A stretch of 64,000 nucleotides of DNA from an uncultured Kiritimatiellota bacterium (GCA_934635225.1 CAKTYZ010000005.1:62001-126000), one strand, 5' to 3'. Numbered from the stretch's first letter, positions 1-9,417 are shown. Made by a program: numbers and translations. The notes: generated from the sequence alone by a model not told the origin.

Positions 1-267
1 CACGAGGGTCTGCGAATCCACGGGGATCGAGCCGCGCCCTTCGCATGGGGCGACGGCGCGCGACGACGCCCCCCAGTAGAAGCTGGGGAGAATGACAATT
101 TCCGCCTCCTTCTCGTATTCGCGAAGCGCCCGCTCGACGGCCAGCGTGTCCATTCCAACCGGCAGATGCTCAGAATGGTATTCGAGAACGCCCAGCGGCA
201 ACACGACGGGCGTGCGCTTCGCAATCGCTACGCGGATTTGCGACGGACGCATCAGTTCGTAGCGCAT
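1..267 (-). CDS. creatininase-family amidohydrolase (3' part cut by window edge)
   Basis: The reading frame starts with ATG at 267 and stays open to base 1, giving the first 89 residues. The N-terminus carries the creatininase (creatinine amidohydrolase) signature: a VVLPLGVLEYHSEHLPVGMD stretch around residues 22-41, in which Glu, His and Asp are the usual metal ligands, followed by a glycine/proline-rich segment. Known members hydrolyse cyclic amides such as creatinine or formyl-amide intermediates in flavin and coenzyme biosynthesis, in the cytoplasm with Zn or Mn. Its ATG lies one base after the stop of the creatinase-like gene, so the two are co-translated. The true substrate cannot be read from this fragment. 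Confidence 0.8.
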   Translation of the reverse strand, partial: MRYELMRPSQIRVAIAKRTPVVLPLGVLEYHSEHLPVGMDTLAVERALREYEKEAEIVILPSFYWGASSRAVAPCEGRGSIPVDSQTLV

Positions 268-268
268 C

Positions 269-1447
269 TCAGTTTTCCACCTCGATTGGACCGCCGAGGC
301 CAATCTGCTCCGGCGCGAGGTTTACGCATCCCGTCGCGGTAATCGCAACTGGCTTCTCCCAGCGGAGGCCGAACATCAGCGAGGTCACGAAAGTGTCGAT
401 CTGGAACGTCATGTTCGGCTCCAGCTCGTAGTCCGAGATCGTCTCCATCCACGGAGCCTCGACCTCGATGAGACCCGTGCCGTGGCACGGCCCGTAGAAG
501 TAGTTCGCGCGCCGGCCATGGTCTTCGTAAAACTTGATGAAATCCTTCGCAACCTGCGAAGCAAGAATGCCAGGCTTCAGGTGTGACTCCGTCCAGTAAT
601 GGGCGTCGAGGCCGAACTGCACGAGTTCGCGCTTCTCGGGCGAGAGCCTACCGCAACAGACCGGAAGTCCAATGGACGGCGAATAGCCGCAGACCTTCGC
701 GGAAAGGTTGAGCTGGACGATGTCGCCCTCCCGGATCACCCGATAGCTCGAACGCGAAATTGCGTGGCGCGTGGACTTCTCGGCAAAGCAGTACATCGGC
801 AGACCCTCGTATTCCGCGCCGTTCTCGTAGATGCACTTCTGCGCGACTCCGACAAGCTCCAGTTCGGACCTGCCTGGCTTCAGTTCGGCCATGACGGCCT
901 TCGTGGCGAGGTCCGTAATGCGCGCGGCCTCGCGGATGCAGGCAATCTCGTTCGCCGACTTGACGCGGCGCAGGTTGAGCATGATGTCGTCTGCCCATTC
1001 GATTGAAGCGTTCGGATAGCAGTCTCGCAGACCTTCAAACTGCACGCAGTTCGTGTTGAGCTTCGCCGCGACGCCAATCCGGATGCTGTCGCCCGTGACG
1101 CCCATCTTCGCGAAGACGTCCCTGTAGGTCTCGCTCTTCAGCTCGGGATACGACGGGTCGGCACTCTCACGATACTGGTAGACGACCGCAATCCTATCCA
1201 TCCAGCTGAAGTCACCCGCGAAGACCTGACTCTCGGGTCCGACCATCAGCGTGTAGGCTCCGTTCGCCGCGATGGCGACGCCGACACGCTCGAAGACCGG
1301 CCAAAAGTTCGAGAAGTAGCGCGTGTCCGCGTAATCCGCCTCGCTGCCGTTGACCACAAGGACATCAAGGCCCTTCGCCGCCACCAACTTCGCAGCGTTC
1401 GCGACGCGCTGCCTGAACTCTTCAATTGGAATAGTGATTCGTGACAT
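269..1447 (-). CDS. creatinase / M24-type pita-bread fold protein lacking M24 metal ligands
   Basis: This is a 392-residue protein with a creatinase N-terminal domain (about 1-150) and a pita-bread C-terminal domain (about 160-390). In metallo-aminopeptidases of this fold the first two metal ligands are Asp, in a GDxxxxD...GYxxDxTR context. Here that region reads VQLNLSAKVCGYSPS, so both Asp are missing. The later HGTG and WEKP His/Glu positions survive. Creatinase uses the same fold without metal, so a creatinase-like amidinohydrolase or related C-N hydrolase is more likely than a peptidase. The adjacent creatininase supports a creatinine/creatine-type or other guanidino route, which is inference. 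The start has an AGAGAAG ribosome site and a promoter 28 bases upstream. Confidence 0.75.
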   Translation of the reverse strand: MSRITIPIEEFRQRVANAAKLVAAKGLDVLVVNGSEADYADTRYFSNFWPVFERVGVAIAANGAYTLMVGPESQVFAGDFSWMDRIAVVYQYRESADPSYPELKSETYRDVFAKMGVTGDSIRIGVAAKLNTNCVQFEGLRDCYPNASIEWADDIMLNLRRVKSANEIACIREAARITDLATKAVMAELKPGRSELELVGVAQKCIYENGAEYEGLPMYCFAEKSTRHAISRSSYRVIREGDIVQLNLSAKVCGYSPSIGLPVCCGRLSPEKRELVQFGLDAHYWTESHLKPGILASQVAKDFIKFYEDHGRRANYFYGPCHGTGLIEVEAPWMETISDYELEPNMTFQIDTFVTSLMFGLRWEKPVAITATGCVNLAPEQIGLGGPIEVEN

Positions 1448-1474
1448 TCTTCTTCTCTTTCTTTTATGTCCATC

Positions 1475-1483
1475 ATTATACCA
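1475..1483 (-). promoter_or_regulatory. extended -10 promoter for the creatinase-like operon
   Basis: The minus strand reads TGGTATAAT. The hexamer ends 27 bases before the ATG at 1447, leaving room for a purine-rich ribosome site. No clear -35 is seen. Confidence 0.7.
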
Positions 1484-1561
1484 TGGTCATCCCGACACAA
1501 GCAATAACGAATTCCGCAACCCTCCATGCGATTATCGCAACACACGTCATCAAGGCAAATA

Positions 1562-1570
1562 TGGTATACT
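1562..1570 (+). promoter_or_regulatory. extended -10 promoter for the XylR-like regulator
   Basis: The plus strand reads TGGTATACT. Only 11 bases separate it from the ATG at 1582, so the predicted transcript has a leader of about 5 nt. It is divergent from the promoter at 1475-1483. The roughly 80 bp between them is the likely site of autoregulation. Confidence 0.65.
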
Positions 1571-1581
1571 GCTCCCCTGTC

Positions 1582-2757
1582 ATGGAAGCCTATCGAAAAA
1601 TCGGACTGCTCATCGAGCGCACGCGCGCCTACGGCCGCGAGTTGTGCGAAGGCATCATCACCTACGCGCAGTGCCGCCCGTGGGAGATCCAGTACCTGGC
1701 CCCAGCCGATTTCCAGCACCGGCGGCAGAATCGCTTTGACGGGTTCATCGCGCGCGTAATGACGCCCGAGATTGCGCAGCTCCTCGCCAACACGAAGAAG
1801 CCCGTAGTGGATGTCTTCTGCAATTACCCCGCGTTCCATTTCGCGCTCGTCAAAGAGAAGCACGCCGCCATCGGGAAGCTGGCTGCAGAGCACTTCATCG
1901 ACCGTCGTTTCTCGAACTTCGGATTCTGCCCCTATGGCGCGGGCAAGACGTCCGCCTATTGCAGATCGGCCTACGTGCTGAGCCTTCGGCGCGCGGGGTT
2001 CAACTGCCACCTGTTCACTTCATCCTCCGAGACCGCACACAAGGCCGACGCCCACGAGGTCATCGGAGACCAGATTGCCCGCCCGCGCGACGCGCGCGCC
2101 CTGAGCACTTGGATTAAGCGTCTCCCAAAGCCAATTGGCATCTTCTGTCCAGACGACCTCAGAGCCTGGCAGGTCTTGGGGATCTGCCGCGACAACATGA
2201 TACGGGTGCCCGAGGACGTTGCCGTGCTGGGCCTCGACAACGATCTCTTGATTTGCGGCGCAACACACCCCATGCTGTCCAGCATCGATCCCAATACGCG
2301 CGAAATCGGTCGCACAGCAGCCGAAACGCTCGACCAGCTCCTTCTGGCGACCGAACCGCCGAGTCGCCAAATCATCCGCCAGATCGAACCGCGCGGCGTC
2401 GTCCCATGTCGCTCAACGGAGACCTATCCACTTGACCCGCCCTGGCTTTCAGACGCATTGGTCTACATCAGCCGCGAGGCCACCAACGGAATCTCCGCCT
2501 GTGATGTCTTCGCTCATCTGAAGAAGTCGCACACCCTCGTCACGAGGGCCTTCGCCCGAACGCTGGGCCTGTCCGTCCAAAAGCAGATCGCCAAGGTCAG
2601 GCTCGAAAAGGCCTGCCGTCTGCTCACCAGCACCACGCTCGGCCTTGCGGACATCGCCCAAAAGAGTGGCTTTTCATCAACCACCTACTTCTTGCAGTCC
2701 TTCTCGGCCGCGTTCGACATCTCCCCTACGACCTATCGAACACAGGCGAAGGCCTGA
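1582..2757 (+). CDS. XylR-like transcriptional regulator (sugar-binding domain + AraC HTH)
   Basis: This is a 391-residue regulator. Residues about 5-270 form a LacI/periplasmic-binding-protein-like sensor domain (FDGFIAR, PIGIFCPDDLRAW, VLGLDND, SSIDPN). Residues about 285-390 form an AraC-type double helix-turn-helix (LADIAQKSGFSS...FSAAFDISPTTYR). This is the XylR architecture that is very common in Lentisphaerae and Kiritimatiellae as a local regulator of catabolic operons. I chose the ATG at 1582 because the promoter lies at 1562-1570; the longer open frame starting at 1441 would begin upstream of transcription. There is no Shine-Dalgarno, consistent with a leaderless start. It probably controls the divergent creatinase/creatininase genes. 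Confidence 0.85.
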   Translation: MEAYRKIGLLIERTRAYGRELCEGIITYAQCRPWEIQYLAPADFQHRRQNRFDGFIARVMTPEIAQLLANTKKPVVDVFCNYPAFHFALVKEKHAAIGKLAAEHFIDRRFSNFGFCPYGAGKTSAYCRSAYVLSLRRAGFNCHLFTSSSETAHKADAHEVIGDQIARPRDARALSTWIKRLPKPIGIFCPDDLRAWQVLGICRDNMIRVPEDVAVLGLDNDLLICGATHPMLSSIDPNTREIGRTAAETLDQLLLATEPPSRQIIRQIEPRGVVPCRSTETYPLDPPWLSDALVYISREATNGISACDVFAHLKKSHTLVTRAFARTLGLSVQKQIAKVRLEKACRLLTSTTLGLADIAQKSGFSSTTYFLQSFSAAFDISPTTYRTQAKA

Positions 2758-2831
2758 AGCTTCTGTAAAGACCCGCACGGACTATTACACCACCTGTAAT
2801 GTTTGGCGGGGGTCTCGCCAAAGGACTTGTC

Positions 2832-2847
2832 TGGCACGGGCTTTGCA
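2832..2847 (+). promoter_or_regulatory. sigma-54 (RpoN) -24/-12 promoter of gltB
   Basis: The sequence TGGCACGGGCTTTGCA matches the sigma-54 consensus TGGCACG-N4-TTGCA at every fixed position, with the GG and GC correctly spaced. Predicted transcription begins near 2858, about 19 bases before the gltB ATG and just upstream of an AAGGAAG ribosome site. This fits nitrogen control of glutamate synthase. Confidence 0.85.
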
Positions 2848-2876
2848 ACGAAATCCTTGAATGTAAGGAAGATCTC

Positions 2877-5800
2877 ATGAAAGCAAACACACACACGGGA
2901 ATGTATGACCGCCACTTTGAACACGATGCCTGCGGCGTCGGACTTGTCGCCAATCTCGACAATGTCGCCTCGCACACCGTCGTCATGAACGGCTTGACGG
3001 TGCTCAAACGCCTCATGCATCGCGGTGCGACGGGGAACGACCCCGAGACTGGCGACGGCGCGGGACTCCTGGTGCAGATTCCCGACGCTTTCTTCCGACA
3101 GCGAGTCCCGAACCTTCCGCCCAAGGGGGCCTACGGCCTTGCAATGGTCTTCGGGGGCGTCGGCGAGGAACGCCTGTTTGAGGAAGCCGTGCGCGCGAAT
3201 GGCGCGGAAGTCATCTCTTGGCGCGACGTGCCAGTCGTCCCGAATGCGGTCGGTCCCGTCGCGCGCCGCGTCTTGCCGAAGATCCGACAGTTGTTCGTCA
3301 CGGTGGACGCAACCACCTCGGTCGCCCGTGAACGCCAGCTCTTCGTCATCCGTCGCGCGATTGAACAGCAATTGAAGAACGGCTACATCTGCTCTTTCTC
3401 GACCCGCACAGTCGTCTACAAGGGTCTGCTGCTTGCGCCGCAGGTCGAAAAGTTCTACCCCGACCTCGCCAGCCCCGACTTCGTCTCGGCCCTCGCGCTC
3501 GTCCACCAGCGGTATTCGACCAACACCTTTCCGACATGGGAACTCGCCCACCCCTTCCGCATGCTTGCGCACAACGGCGAGATCAACACCCTCAAGGGTA
3601 ACCTCAACGCGCTCAAGGCCCGCGAGAAGGACCTCGCCTCACCGCTCTTCGGGGACGATCTGAAGAAGGTCCTTCCGCTCATCCGCGACGGGCAGTCCGA
3701 CTCGGCCTCGCTGGACAACATGTTCGAGCTGCTTGTCGCAGCCGGACGCGACCCAGCGCACGCGATGCTGATGCTGATGCCACAGGCCTGGGGCGCGAAA
3801 TACTACATGGGGCATGACGTGCGCGGCTTCTACGAGTACCATTCCGCGCTGATGGAGCCATGGGATGGTCCCGCCGCCGTCGCCTTCACGGACGGCCTCT
3901 CCGCCGGTGCCGCGCTCGACCGCAACGGGCTTCGTCCCGCCCGCTGGACGCTCACGAAGGACAACCTCTTCGTGCTGGCCTCCGAGACAGGCGTTCTCGA
4001 CATCGCTCCGGCGGAAGTCGTCCGCCACGGGCGTGTCAAACCAGGCGCGATGATCTACCTCGACCTGCCCAATCACCGCCTCCTTGAGGACGCGGAGATC
4101 AAGACGCGCTATGCCCGCCGCCGCCCCTATCGTCGCTGGGTCGAGGAGAACCACATCGCCATCCAAGGCCTCTTCTCGGAGATCGTCCCCTCGAAGGTCC
4201 CAGGCGACCTGACGCGCCGTCAGAGTCTCTTCGGCTATACGGACGAAGACCTCGAGCTCATCCTGACACCCATGGCGCGCGACGGCAAGGAACCCGTCGG
4301 CTCGATGGGGAACGATGCCGCGCTCGCTTGCCGCTCGAAGGTGCGCCGTTCGCTTTTCGATTACTTTCACCAGCTCTTCGCGCAGGTCACGAACCCGCCG
4401 ATCGACCCAATCCGCGAGGAACTCGTCATGTCGCTCATGACCTACATCGGCAACCGGGGCAACATCCTCACGGAAACGCCCGAACACGCGCGGCTCATCA
4501 AGCTGCGTCGTCCCGTGCTGACGGACGATGAACTCGCGCGGCTCTCGAAGGTCGGCGACCGCGGCTATCCGGCGGCAACGCTCTCCACCTTCTTCACGGG
4601 TTCGCTTGAAGTCGCTCTCGGCAACCTCGCGAAACGCGCGGTCGAAGTCGTCGGCTCGGGCGCGAAAATCGTCGTTCTCTCTGACCGCGAAGCGGACGGC
4701 GCGGACAAGCGGCCCCTGCCGATCCTGCTTGCGCTCGCCGCCGTCAACCGCGCCCTCATTGAAGCGGGACTGCGCAGCGCCATCGGCCTGATCGTCCAGT
4801 CGGGCGAAGTTCGCGAAGTCCATCATTTCGCGGTCCTCCTTGGCTATGGCGCAACCGCCGTCAACCCTTATCTCGCGTTGGAAAGCGTCTCGGCGCTCTT
4901 TCCGGGCGATCCCGTCAAGGCGGCGGCGAACTACATTCAGGCCGTGGACAAGGGGCTGCTGAAGATCATGTCGAAGATGGGCATCTCGACCCTGCGCAGC
5001 TATCGCTCGGCGCAGATCTTCGAGGCCGTCGGCCTCGCGCCCGAAGTCATCGACCGCAACTTTCCCGGCACGCCTTCACGCGTCGGCGGACTCGGATTCA
5101 AGGAGATCGAACGTCTTGTGACGACTGCGCCGTCGGCCGCGCCTCTTCTTGCCCCCGGCGGCCAATACCGCTATCGCAAAGGCTCCGAAGACCATACCTG
5201 GACGCCGCAGACGCTGGCCGCGTTCCGTCAGGCTGTGCGCACGAACGATTTCGCCAAGTTCAAGGAATACTCGGACGCCGTCAACGCCGCCGAGAAAGCA
5301 GACTGCACCCTGCGCGGCCTGTTCCGCCTAGCTTCGGAGACAAACGAAACATCCGCATCTCTTCCTTCTTCCTTTTTACCTCATCCTCCACCCATTCCCC
5401 TCTCCGAGGTCGAGCCCGTCAAGTCCATCCTGCGGCACTTCGTCGGCGGAGCGATGTCACTCGGCTCCCTCTCGCCCGAGGCGCACGAGGCCATCGCGCG
5501 CGCGTTCAACTCGATCGGGTCCATGTCCAACTCGGGTGAGGGCGGCCTGAACGCCGAGCGCTTTGACACGGACGCCGACTGCGGCATCAAGCAAGTCGCG
5601 TCGGGCCGCTTTGGCGTGACGCTCGACTACCTGCGCCATGCGAAGGACCTTCAGATCAAGCTCGCGCAGGGCGCGAAGCCAGGCGAAGGTGGACAGCTTC
5701 CCGCGCACAAGGTGAACGATTTCGTCGCGAAGCTGCGGCATGCCCGTCCCGGCACGACGCTCATCTCGCCGCCGCCGCACCACGACATCTACTCAATCGA

Positions 5801-7223
5801 GGACCTCGCCCAGCTCATCTACGACCTGCGCTGCGCAAACCCGAAGGCGCGCATCTCGGTAAAGCTCGTCTCCGAGGCGGGCGTCGGCACGATTGCCGCC
5901 GGCGTCGCGAAGGCCCACGCGGACGTCGTGCTGATCTCGGGTTTCGACGGCGGCACGGGCGCCGCACCGCTCACCTCAATGAAACATGCGGGCCTCCCAT
6001 GGGAACTCGGGCTGTCCGAGACCCAGCAGACCCTCGTCAAGAACGGGTTGCGAGGACGCGTCAAGGTGCAGGTCGATGGCCAGCTCAAGACGGGACGCGA
6101 CATCGTGATCGCCGCCCTTCTCGGCGCGGAAGAGTTCGGCTTCGGCACGACCCTCCTCGTCGCGCTCGGCTGCATCCAGGACCGTCGCTGTCACTGCGAC
6201 ACCTGCCCTGTCGGCATTGCGACGCAGTGCGCCGAAAAACGCAAGCTGTTCACGGGCAAGCCTGAGCATATCGTGAACTTTCTCCGCTTTCTCGCTGAGG
6301 AAACACGCGGCTATCTCGCCGCATTGGGGCTGCATTCGCTGGACGAGGCCGTCGGCCGCACTGACTTGTTGACGCAAAGTCCAGGCGACTTCGACTTCTC
6401 GCGGCTCTTCGCGAGGGAGACGGGCGACATGCCGCGCTTCACCCCGGGCGCGAACCCCTATGTCTTCGACTCCTACGACCGACATCAGCTCCTGCCGGAA
6501 CTCAAGTCGATAGCAGATAAACGGATTGTCCTGTCGCGAGAGATCCGCAATACCGACCGTACGGTCGGAACCGCATTCGCAAGCGAGGTCGCCGCGCGGT
6601 TCGGCGACCTTGCAGATGACACGATCACCGTCAACTTCACGGGCGTCGCCGGCCAGTCGTTCGGCGCGTTCCTCGGCGCCGGCATCACCTTCAACCTGAC
6701 GGGCGAAGCCAACGATTTCGTCGGCAAGGGCCTTTCGGGCGGCATCATCGTCCTCAAGTCCGTCGGGGCCTTCAGGCCCGAAGAGAACGTCATCGCGGGA
6801 AATGTCATCGCCTACGGCGGCACACGCGGCAAGATTTTCCTCAACGGACAGGCCGGCGAACGTTTCGGCATCCGCAATTCGGGCACGACGCTCATCGCGG
6901 AAGGCATCGGCGACCACGGCTGCGAATACATGACGGGCGGCGAAGCCGTCATCCTCGGGCCGACGGGCGTCAACTTCGGCGCAGGCATGACAGGCGGCGT
7001 CGCCTATGTCCTCGACGAAGCCGGCGACTTCGACCTGCGGTGCAACCTCGCCTCGATCGACCTCGCGACGGTGGATGCCGGGTCAGCGGACGAAGCGCGT
7101 CTCGGCGACCTCATCCTGGAACATCTGCGCCGCACGGGTTCGACGCTCGCCCAACGCATTCGCGACAACTGGTGCGCCTACCGTCCAAAGTTCGTGAAAG
7201 TCGTTCCGATTCGGGAGATTTAG
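2877..7223 (+). CDS. gltB: glutamate synthase large subunit
   Basis: This is a 1448-residue glutamate synthase (GOGAT) large chain, converting glutamine plus 2-oxoglutarate to two glutamates in the cytoplasm. A class-II glutaminase domain begins after a short propeptide: DACGVG supplies the N-terminal nucleophile Cys of the mature enzyme. The central domain and the FMN/synthase domain (HHDIYSIEDLAQLIYDLR, SGFDGGTGAAPL) follow, then the 3Fe-4S cysteines (CIQDRRCHCDTCPVGIATQC) and the C-terminal beta-helix glycine-rich domain. The start at 2877 is chosen for the AAGGAAG ribosome site and because it yields the normal propeptide; the frame is open further upstream. A short Ser/Pro linker near residue 840 is unusual. 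No gltD small subunit is adjacent. Confidence 0.97.
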   Translation: MKANTHTGMYDRHFEHDACGVGLVANLDNVASHTVVMNGLTVLKRLMHRGATGNDPETGDGAGLLVQIPDAFFRQRVPNLPPKGAYGLAMVFGGVGEERLFEEAVRANGAEVISWRDVPVVPNAVGPVARRVLPKIRQLFVTVDATTSVARERQLFVIRRAIEQQLKNGYICSFSTRTVVYKGLLLAPQVEKFYPDLASPDFVSALALVHQRYSTNTFPTWELAHPFRMLAHNGEINTLKGNLNALKAREKDLASPLFGDDLKKVLPLIRDGQSDSASLDNMFELLVAAGRDPAHAMLMLMPQAWGAKYYMGHDVRGFYEYHSALMEPWDGPAAVAFTDGLSAGAALDRNGLRPARWTLTKDNLFVLASETGVLDIAPAEVVRHGRVKPGAMIYLDLPNHRLLEDAEIKTRYARRRPYRRWVEENHIAIQGLFSEIVPSKVPGDLTRRQSLFGYTDEDLELILTPMARDGKEPVGSMGNDAALACRSKVRRSLFDYFHQLFAQVTNPPIDPIREELVMSLMTYIGNRGNILTETPEHARLIKLRRPVLTDDELARLSKVGDRGYPAATLSTFFTGSLEVALGNLAKRAVEVVGSGAKIVVLSDREADGADKRPLPILLALAAVNRALIEAGLRSAIGLIVQSGEVREVHHFAVLLGYGATAVNPYLALESVSALFPGDPVKAAANYIQAVDKGLLKIMSKMGISTLRSYRSAQIFEAVGLAPEVIDRNFPGTPSRVGGLGFKEIERLVTTAPSAAPLLAPGGQYRYRKGSEDHTWTPQTLAAFRQAVRTNDFAKFKEYSDAVNAAEKADCTLRGLFRLASETNETSASLPSSFLPHPPPIPLSEVEPVKSILRHFVGGAMSLGSLSPEAHEAIARAFNSIGSMSNSGEGGLNAERFDTDADCGIKQVASGRFGVTLDYLRHAKDLQIKLAQGAKPGEGGQLPAHKVNDFVAKLRHARPGTTLISPPPHHDIYSIEDLAQLIYDLRCANPKARISVKLVSEAGVGTIAAGVAKAHADVVLISGFDGGTGAAPLTSMKHAGLPWELGLSETQQTLVKNGLRGRVKVQVDGQLKTGRDIVIAALLGAEEFGFGTTLLVALGCIQDRRCHCDTCPVGIATQCAEKRKLFTGKPEHIVNFLRFLAEETRGYLAALGLHSLDEAVGRTDLLTQSPGDFDFSRLFARETGDMPRFTPGANPYVFDSYDRHQLLPELKSIADKRIVLSREIRNTDRTVGTAFASEVAARFGDLADDTITVNFTGVAGQSFGAFLGAGITFNLTGEANDFVGKGLSGGIIVLKSVGAFRPEENVIAGNVIAYGGTRGKIFLNGQAGERFGIRNSGTTLIAEGIGDHGCEYMTGGEAVILGPTGVNFGAGMTGGVAYVLDEAGDFDLRCNLASIDLATVDAGSADEARLGDLILEHLRRTGSTLAQRIRDNWCAYRPKFVKVVPIREI

Positions 7224-7277
7224 GCCTCAACGCGCGGCAATCCCGACTGTCGCGCATCCGCGACGCCTCCGGTCACC

Positions 7278-8447
7278 CTACCCGATCGACGACGAAACCT
7301 TGAAGACGGCCATGAGAATCGCAATCGCGACGAAGCCGACGACACCGGCAATAGCGACGATCAGAATCGGCTCGAGCGCATTTGTGAACGAGACGATGTT
7401 GCGGTCCATGTCTTTCTGATAGCGCTTGCCGATATGTTCAAGCGACGCGGCCATGTCGCCCGCCTGCTCGCCGACGGCCAGCATGTCCGTCATCATGCGA
7501 GGAAACGCGCCCGACGACGCGAGCGGCCCCGAGATGGACGTGCCGTCCGTCACGCGTTGGCGTGCCGTCCTAAGCGCGTCGCCAATGACGGCGTTTCCGC
7601 ATGTCTCTTCGCAGATCTTCAGGGCCTGAAGGACATTTACGCCGTTCGTGAGAAGCGTCTTCAGCGTGTAGGCGAGCGATGAATACGCGCCCGCCGCGAC
7701 AATGCCCTTGATGAGCGGGGCCTTGAGCTTCCAGCCGTCAAGCGCGCGAAGTCCCGCCTCGGTCCTGCACCATCTGCGGAACCACCAGACGAACGCGACG
7801 AGGCCGATCGCCATCAGCCAGCCGTAGTGGATGAGCGCGTCGGACATGCCGATCAGGATGCGCGTCGGCAACGGCAACGCCGCACCGAGAGAGTCGAACA
7901 CCTTCTGGAACTGCGGAATGATCCAGACCAGTGCACCTATGACGGCGAGAACACCGAAGCACAGCACGATCAGCGGATAGGTCAGTGCACTCTTGATCTT
8001 GCCGCGCATGTTGTCGTCACGCTCATAATGCTCGCCAAGCCGCCGCAGGACCTCGACCATCGCGCCCGACGCCTCACCCGCGCGGAGCATGTTCGAGAAC
8101 AGCGGCGGAAATGTCTTTGGATGATGTGCGCAAGCATCAGAAAAGTTCTCGCCGCGCACGATGCGGTCACAGAGGTCCTGACAGATGAAGCGCTGGCCCG
8201 AGTCCACCTCGCCCTGATTCGCAAGCGCCTGAAGGGCCTGTCCGAGCGTCATGCCAGCCTCCAGCAAGTCAGCGAGTTCAGAGACGAAGAGCAAAACCTC
8301 GACGCGCTTCATGTCGGTCTTCGCCTTCGACCCTCCGAGCTGCATGTTCCAGATCGACGACGCAGAAGCCGGTGCCGAAGGCTGGACCTTCGGCACCGTC
8401 GCCGAAGAAGACGCCAAACCCGTAGTCTTTCTCTTTGCGTAACCCAT
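7278..8447 (-). CDS. type II secretion / type IV pilus inner-membrane platform protein (GspF/PilC family)
   Basis: This is a 389-residue polytopic protein with the two repeated T2SS F domains (about 50-170 and 255-375). Each is followed by membrane segments: YPLIVLCFGVLAVIGALVWI, a second near LMAIGLVAFVWWF, and a C-terminal IVAIAGVVGFVAIAILMAV. Typical motifs include LADLLEAGMTLGQALQAL and MLRAGEASGAM. The first 45 residues are a Ser/Ala/Pro-rich extension. GspF/PilC proteins anchor the assembly ATPase and retract or extend pseudopili. The gene is isolated from other secretion genes and follows rmlA by 14 bases, so both may share a transcript. It converges with gltB. Confidence 0.9.
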   Translation of the reverse strand: MGYAKRKTTGLASSSATVPKVQPSAPASASSIWNMQLGGSKAKTDMKRVEVLLFVSELADLLEAGMTLGQALQALANQGEVDSGQRFICQDLCDRIVRGENFSDACAHHPKTFPPLFSNMLRAGEASGAMVEVLRRLGEHYERDDNMRGKIKSALTYPLIVLCFGVLAVIGALVWIIPQFQKVFDSLGAALPLPTRILIGMSDALIHYGWLMAIGLVAFVWWFRRWCRTEAGLRALDGWKLKAPLIKGIVAAGAYSSLAYTLKTLLTNGVNVLQALKICEETCGNAVIGDALRTARQRVTDGTSISGPLASSGAFPRMMTDMLAVGEQAGDMAASLEHIGKRYQKDMDRNIVSFTNALEPILIVAIAGVVGFVAIAILMAVFKVSSSIG

Positions 8448-8461
8448 ACGACAATCCGCGC

Positions 8462-9322
8462 TCAGACGAGATTTCGAAGATACTGCCCGTAGGTTGACTT
8501 CCCGTACGTCGCGGCCAGCCGCTGGAGCTGCGCGGCGTCAATCCAGCCCTTCGCCCAGGCGATCTCCTCCAGACAACTCATCTGAAGACCCTGTCGCTCG
8601 ACAATCGCGCGCACGAAGTTCGTCGCATCCGCAAGAGACTGATGCGTGCCCGTGTCCAGCCAGGCGTAGCCGCGGCTCATGACCTGGACCTTCAGCTCGC
8701 CACGCCGGAAATACTCGCGAATCACGTCCGTAATCTCATATTCGCCGCGTGCGGACGGCTTCTGCGCCGCTGCAATCGAGACGACGGAGTTCGGAAAGAA
8801 GTACAGCCCGACAATCGCATAGTTCGACTTCGGGCGCGACGGCTTCTCCTCGATGGAGAGGACGCGCCCTTCCTTGTCGAACGCGACGACCCCATAGCGC
8901 TGGGGATCCGCCACTCGATAGCCGAAGACGGTCGGCGCAAGATCCGCGTTCGCCGCACACAACATTGCGGGCAGTTCGGCACCATAGAAGATGTTGTCAC
9001 CAAGGACGAGGCAGACGTCGTCCGAGCCGATGAACTCCTGACCCAGCACAAACGCCTGGGAAAGGCCGTTCGGGACTTCCTGAACCTTGTATTCAAAGCG
9101 CATGCCGAGGTCCGAGCCGTCGCCCAGCAATCGTTGGAACATCGGCAAGTCCAGCGGCGTAGAAATGATCAGCACGTCGCGGATGCCCGCCAGCATCAGC
9201 GTCGAAAGCGGATAGAAAATCATCGGCTTGTCGTAGACTGGCAGCAACTGCTTCGAGACGACACGCGTCAACGGATGAAGCCGCGTGCCCGCGCCCCCCG
9301 CAAGAATGATTCCTTTTCTCAT
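8462..9322 (-). CDS. rmlA: glucose-1-phosphate thymidylyltransferase
   Basis: This is a 286-residue nucleotidyltransferase that makes dTDP-glucose from dTTP and glucose-1-phosphate, the first step to dTDP-rhamnose for surface polysaccharide. The N-terminal signature GIILAGGAGTRLHPLT is complete. The sugar-binding and metal motifs LGDNIFYG, YGVVAFD, SIEEKP, YAIVGLYF and WLDTGTH are all present. The ATG at 9322 is chosen because the promoter -10 ends only 10 bases upstream, so longer frames are excluded. No ribosome site precedes it, suggesting leaderless translation. The other rml genes are not adjacent. Confidence 0.95.
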   Translation of the reverse strand: MRKGIILAGGAGTRLHPLTRVVSKQLLPVYDKPMIFYPLSTLMLAGIRDVLIISTPLDLPMFQRLLGDGSDLGMRFEYKVQEVPNGLSQAFVLGQEFIGSDDVCLVLGDNIFYGAELPAMLCAANADLAPTVFGYRVADPQRYGVVAFDKEGRVLSIEEKPSRPKSNYAIVGLYFFPNSVVSIAAAQKPSARGEYEITDVIREYFRRGELKVQVMSRGYAWLDTGTHQSLADATNFVRAIVERQGLQMSCLEEIAWAKGWIDAAQLQRLAATYGKSTYGQYLRNLV

Positions 9323-9332
9323 AATGGGTTCA

Positions 9333-9341
9333 ATTATACCA
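9333..9341 (-). promoter_or_regulatory. extended -10 promoter for rmlA
   Basis: The minus strand reads TGGTATAAT. Ten bases lie between the hexamer and the rmlA ATG, giving an expected leader of about 4 nt. Confidence 0.7.
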
Positions 9342-9417
9342 TAAAATCGTCGAATGCGGGAAAATCGCCCGCCTGGCAAACGGCATGTCGACAGCCCAGC
9401 TGTGACACGCCCATCTT

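Noticed and set aside
2799..2876. Earlier start for gltB within the open frame
   Set aside because: It would lie upstream of the sigma-54 start point and add residues before the normal short propeptide.
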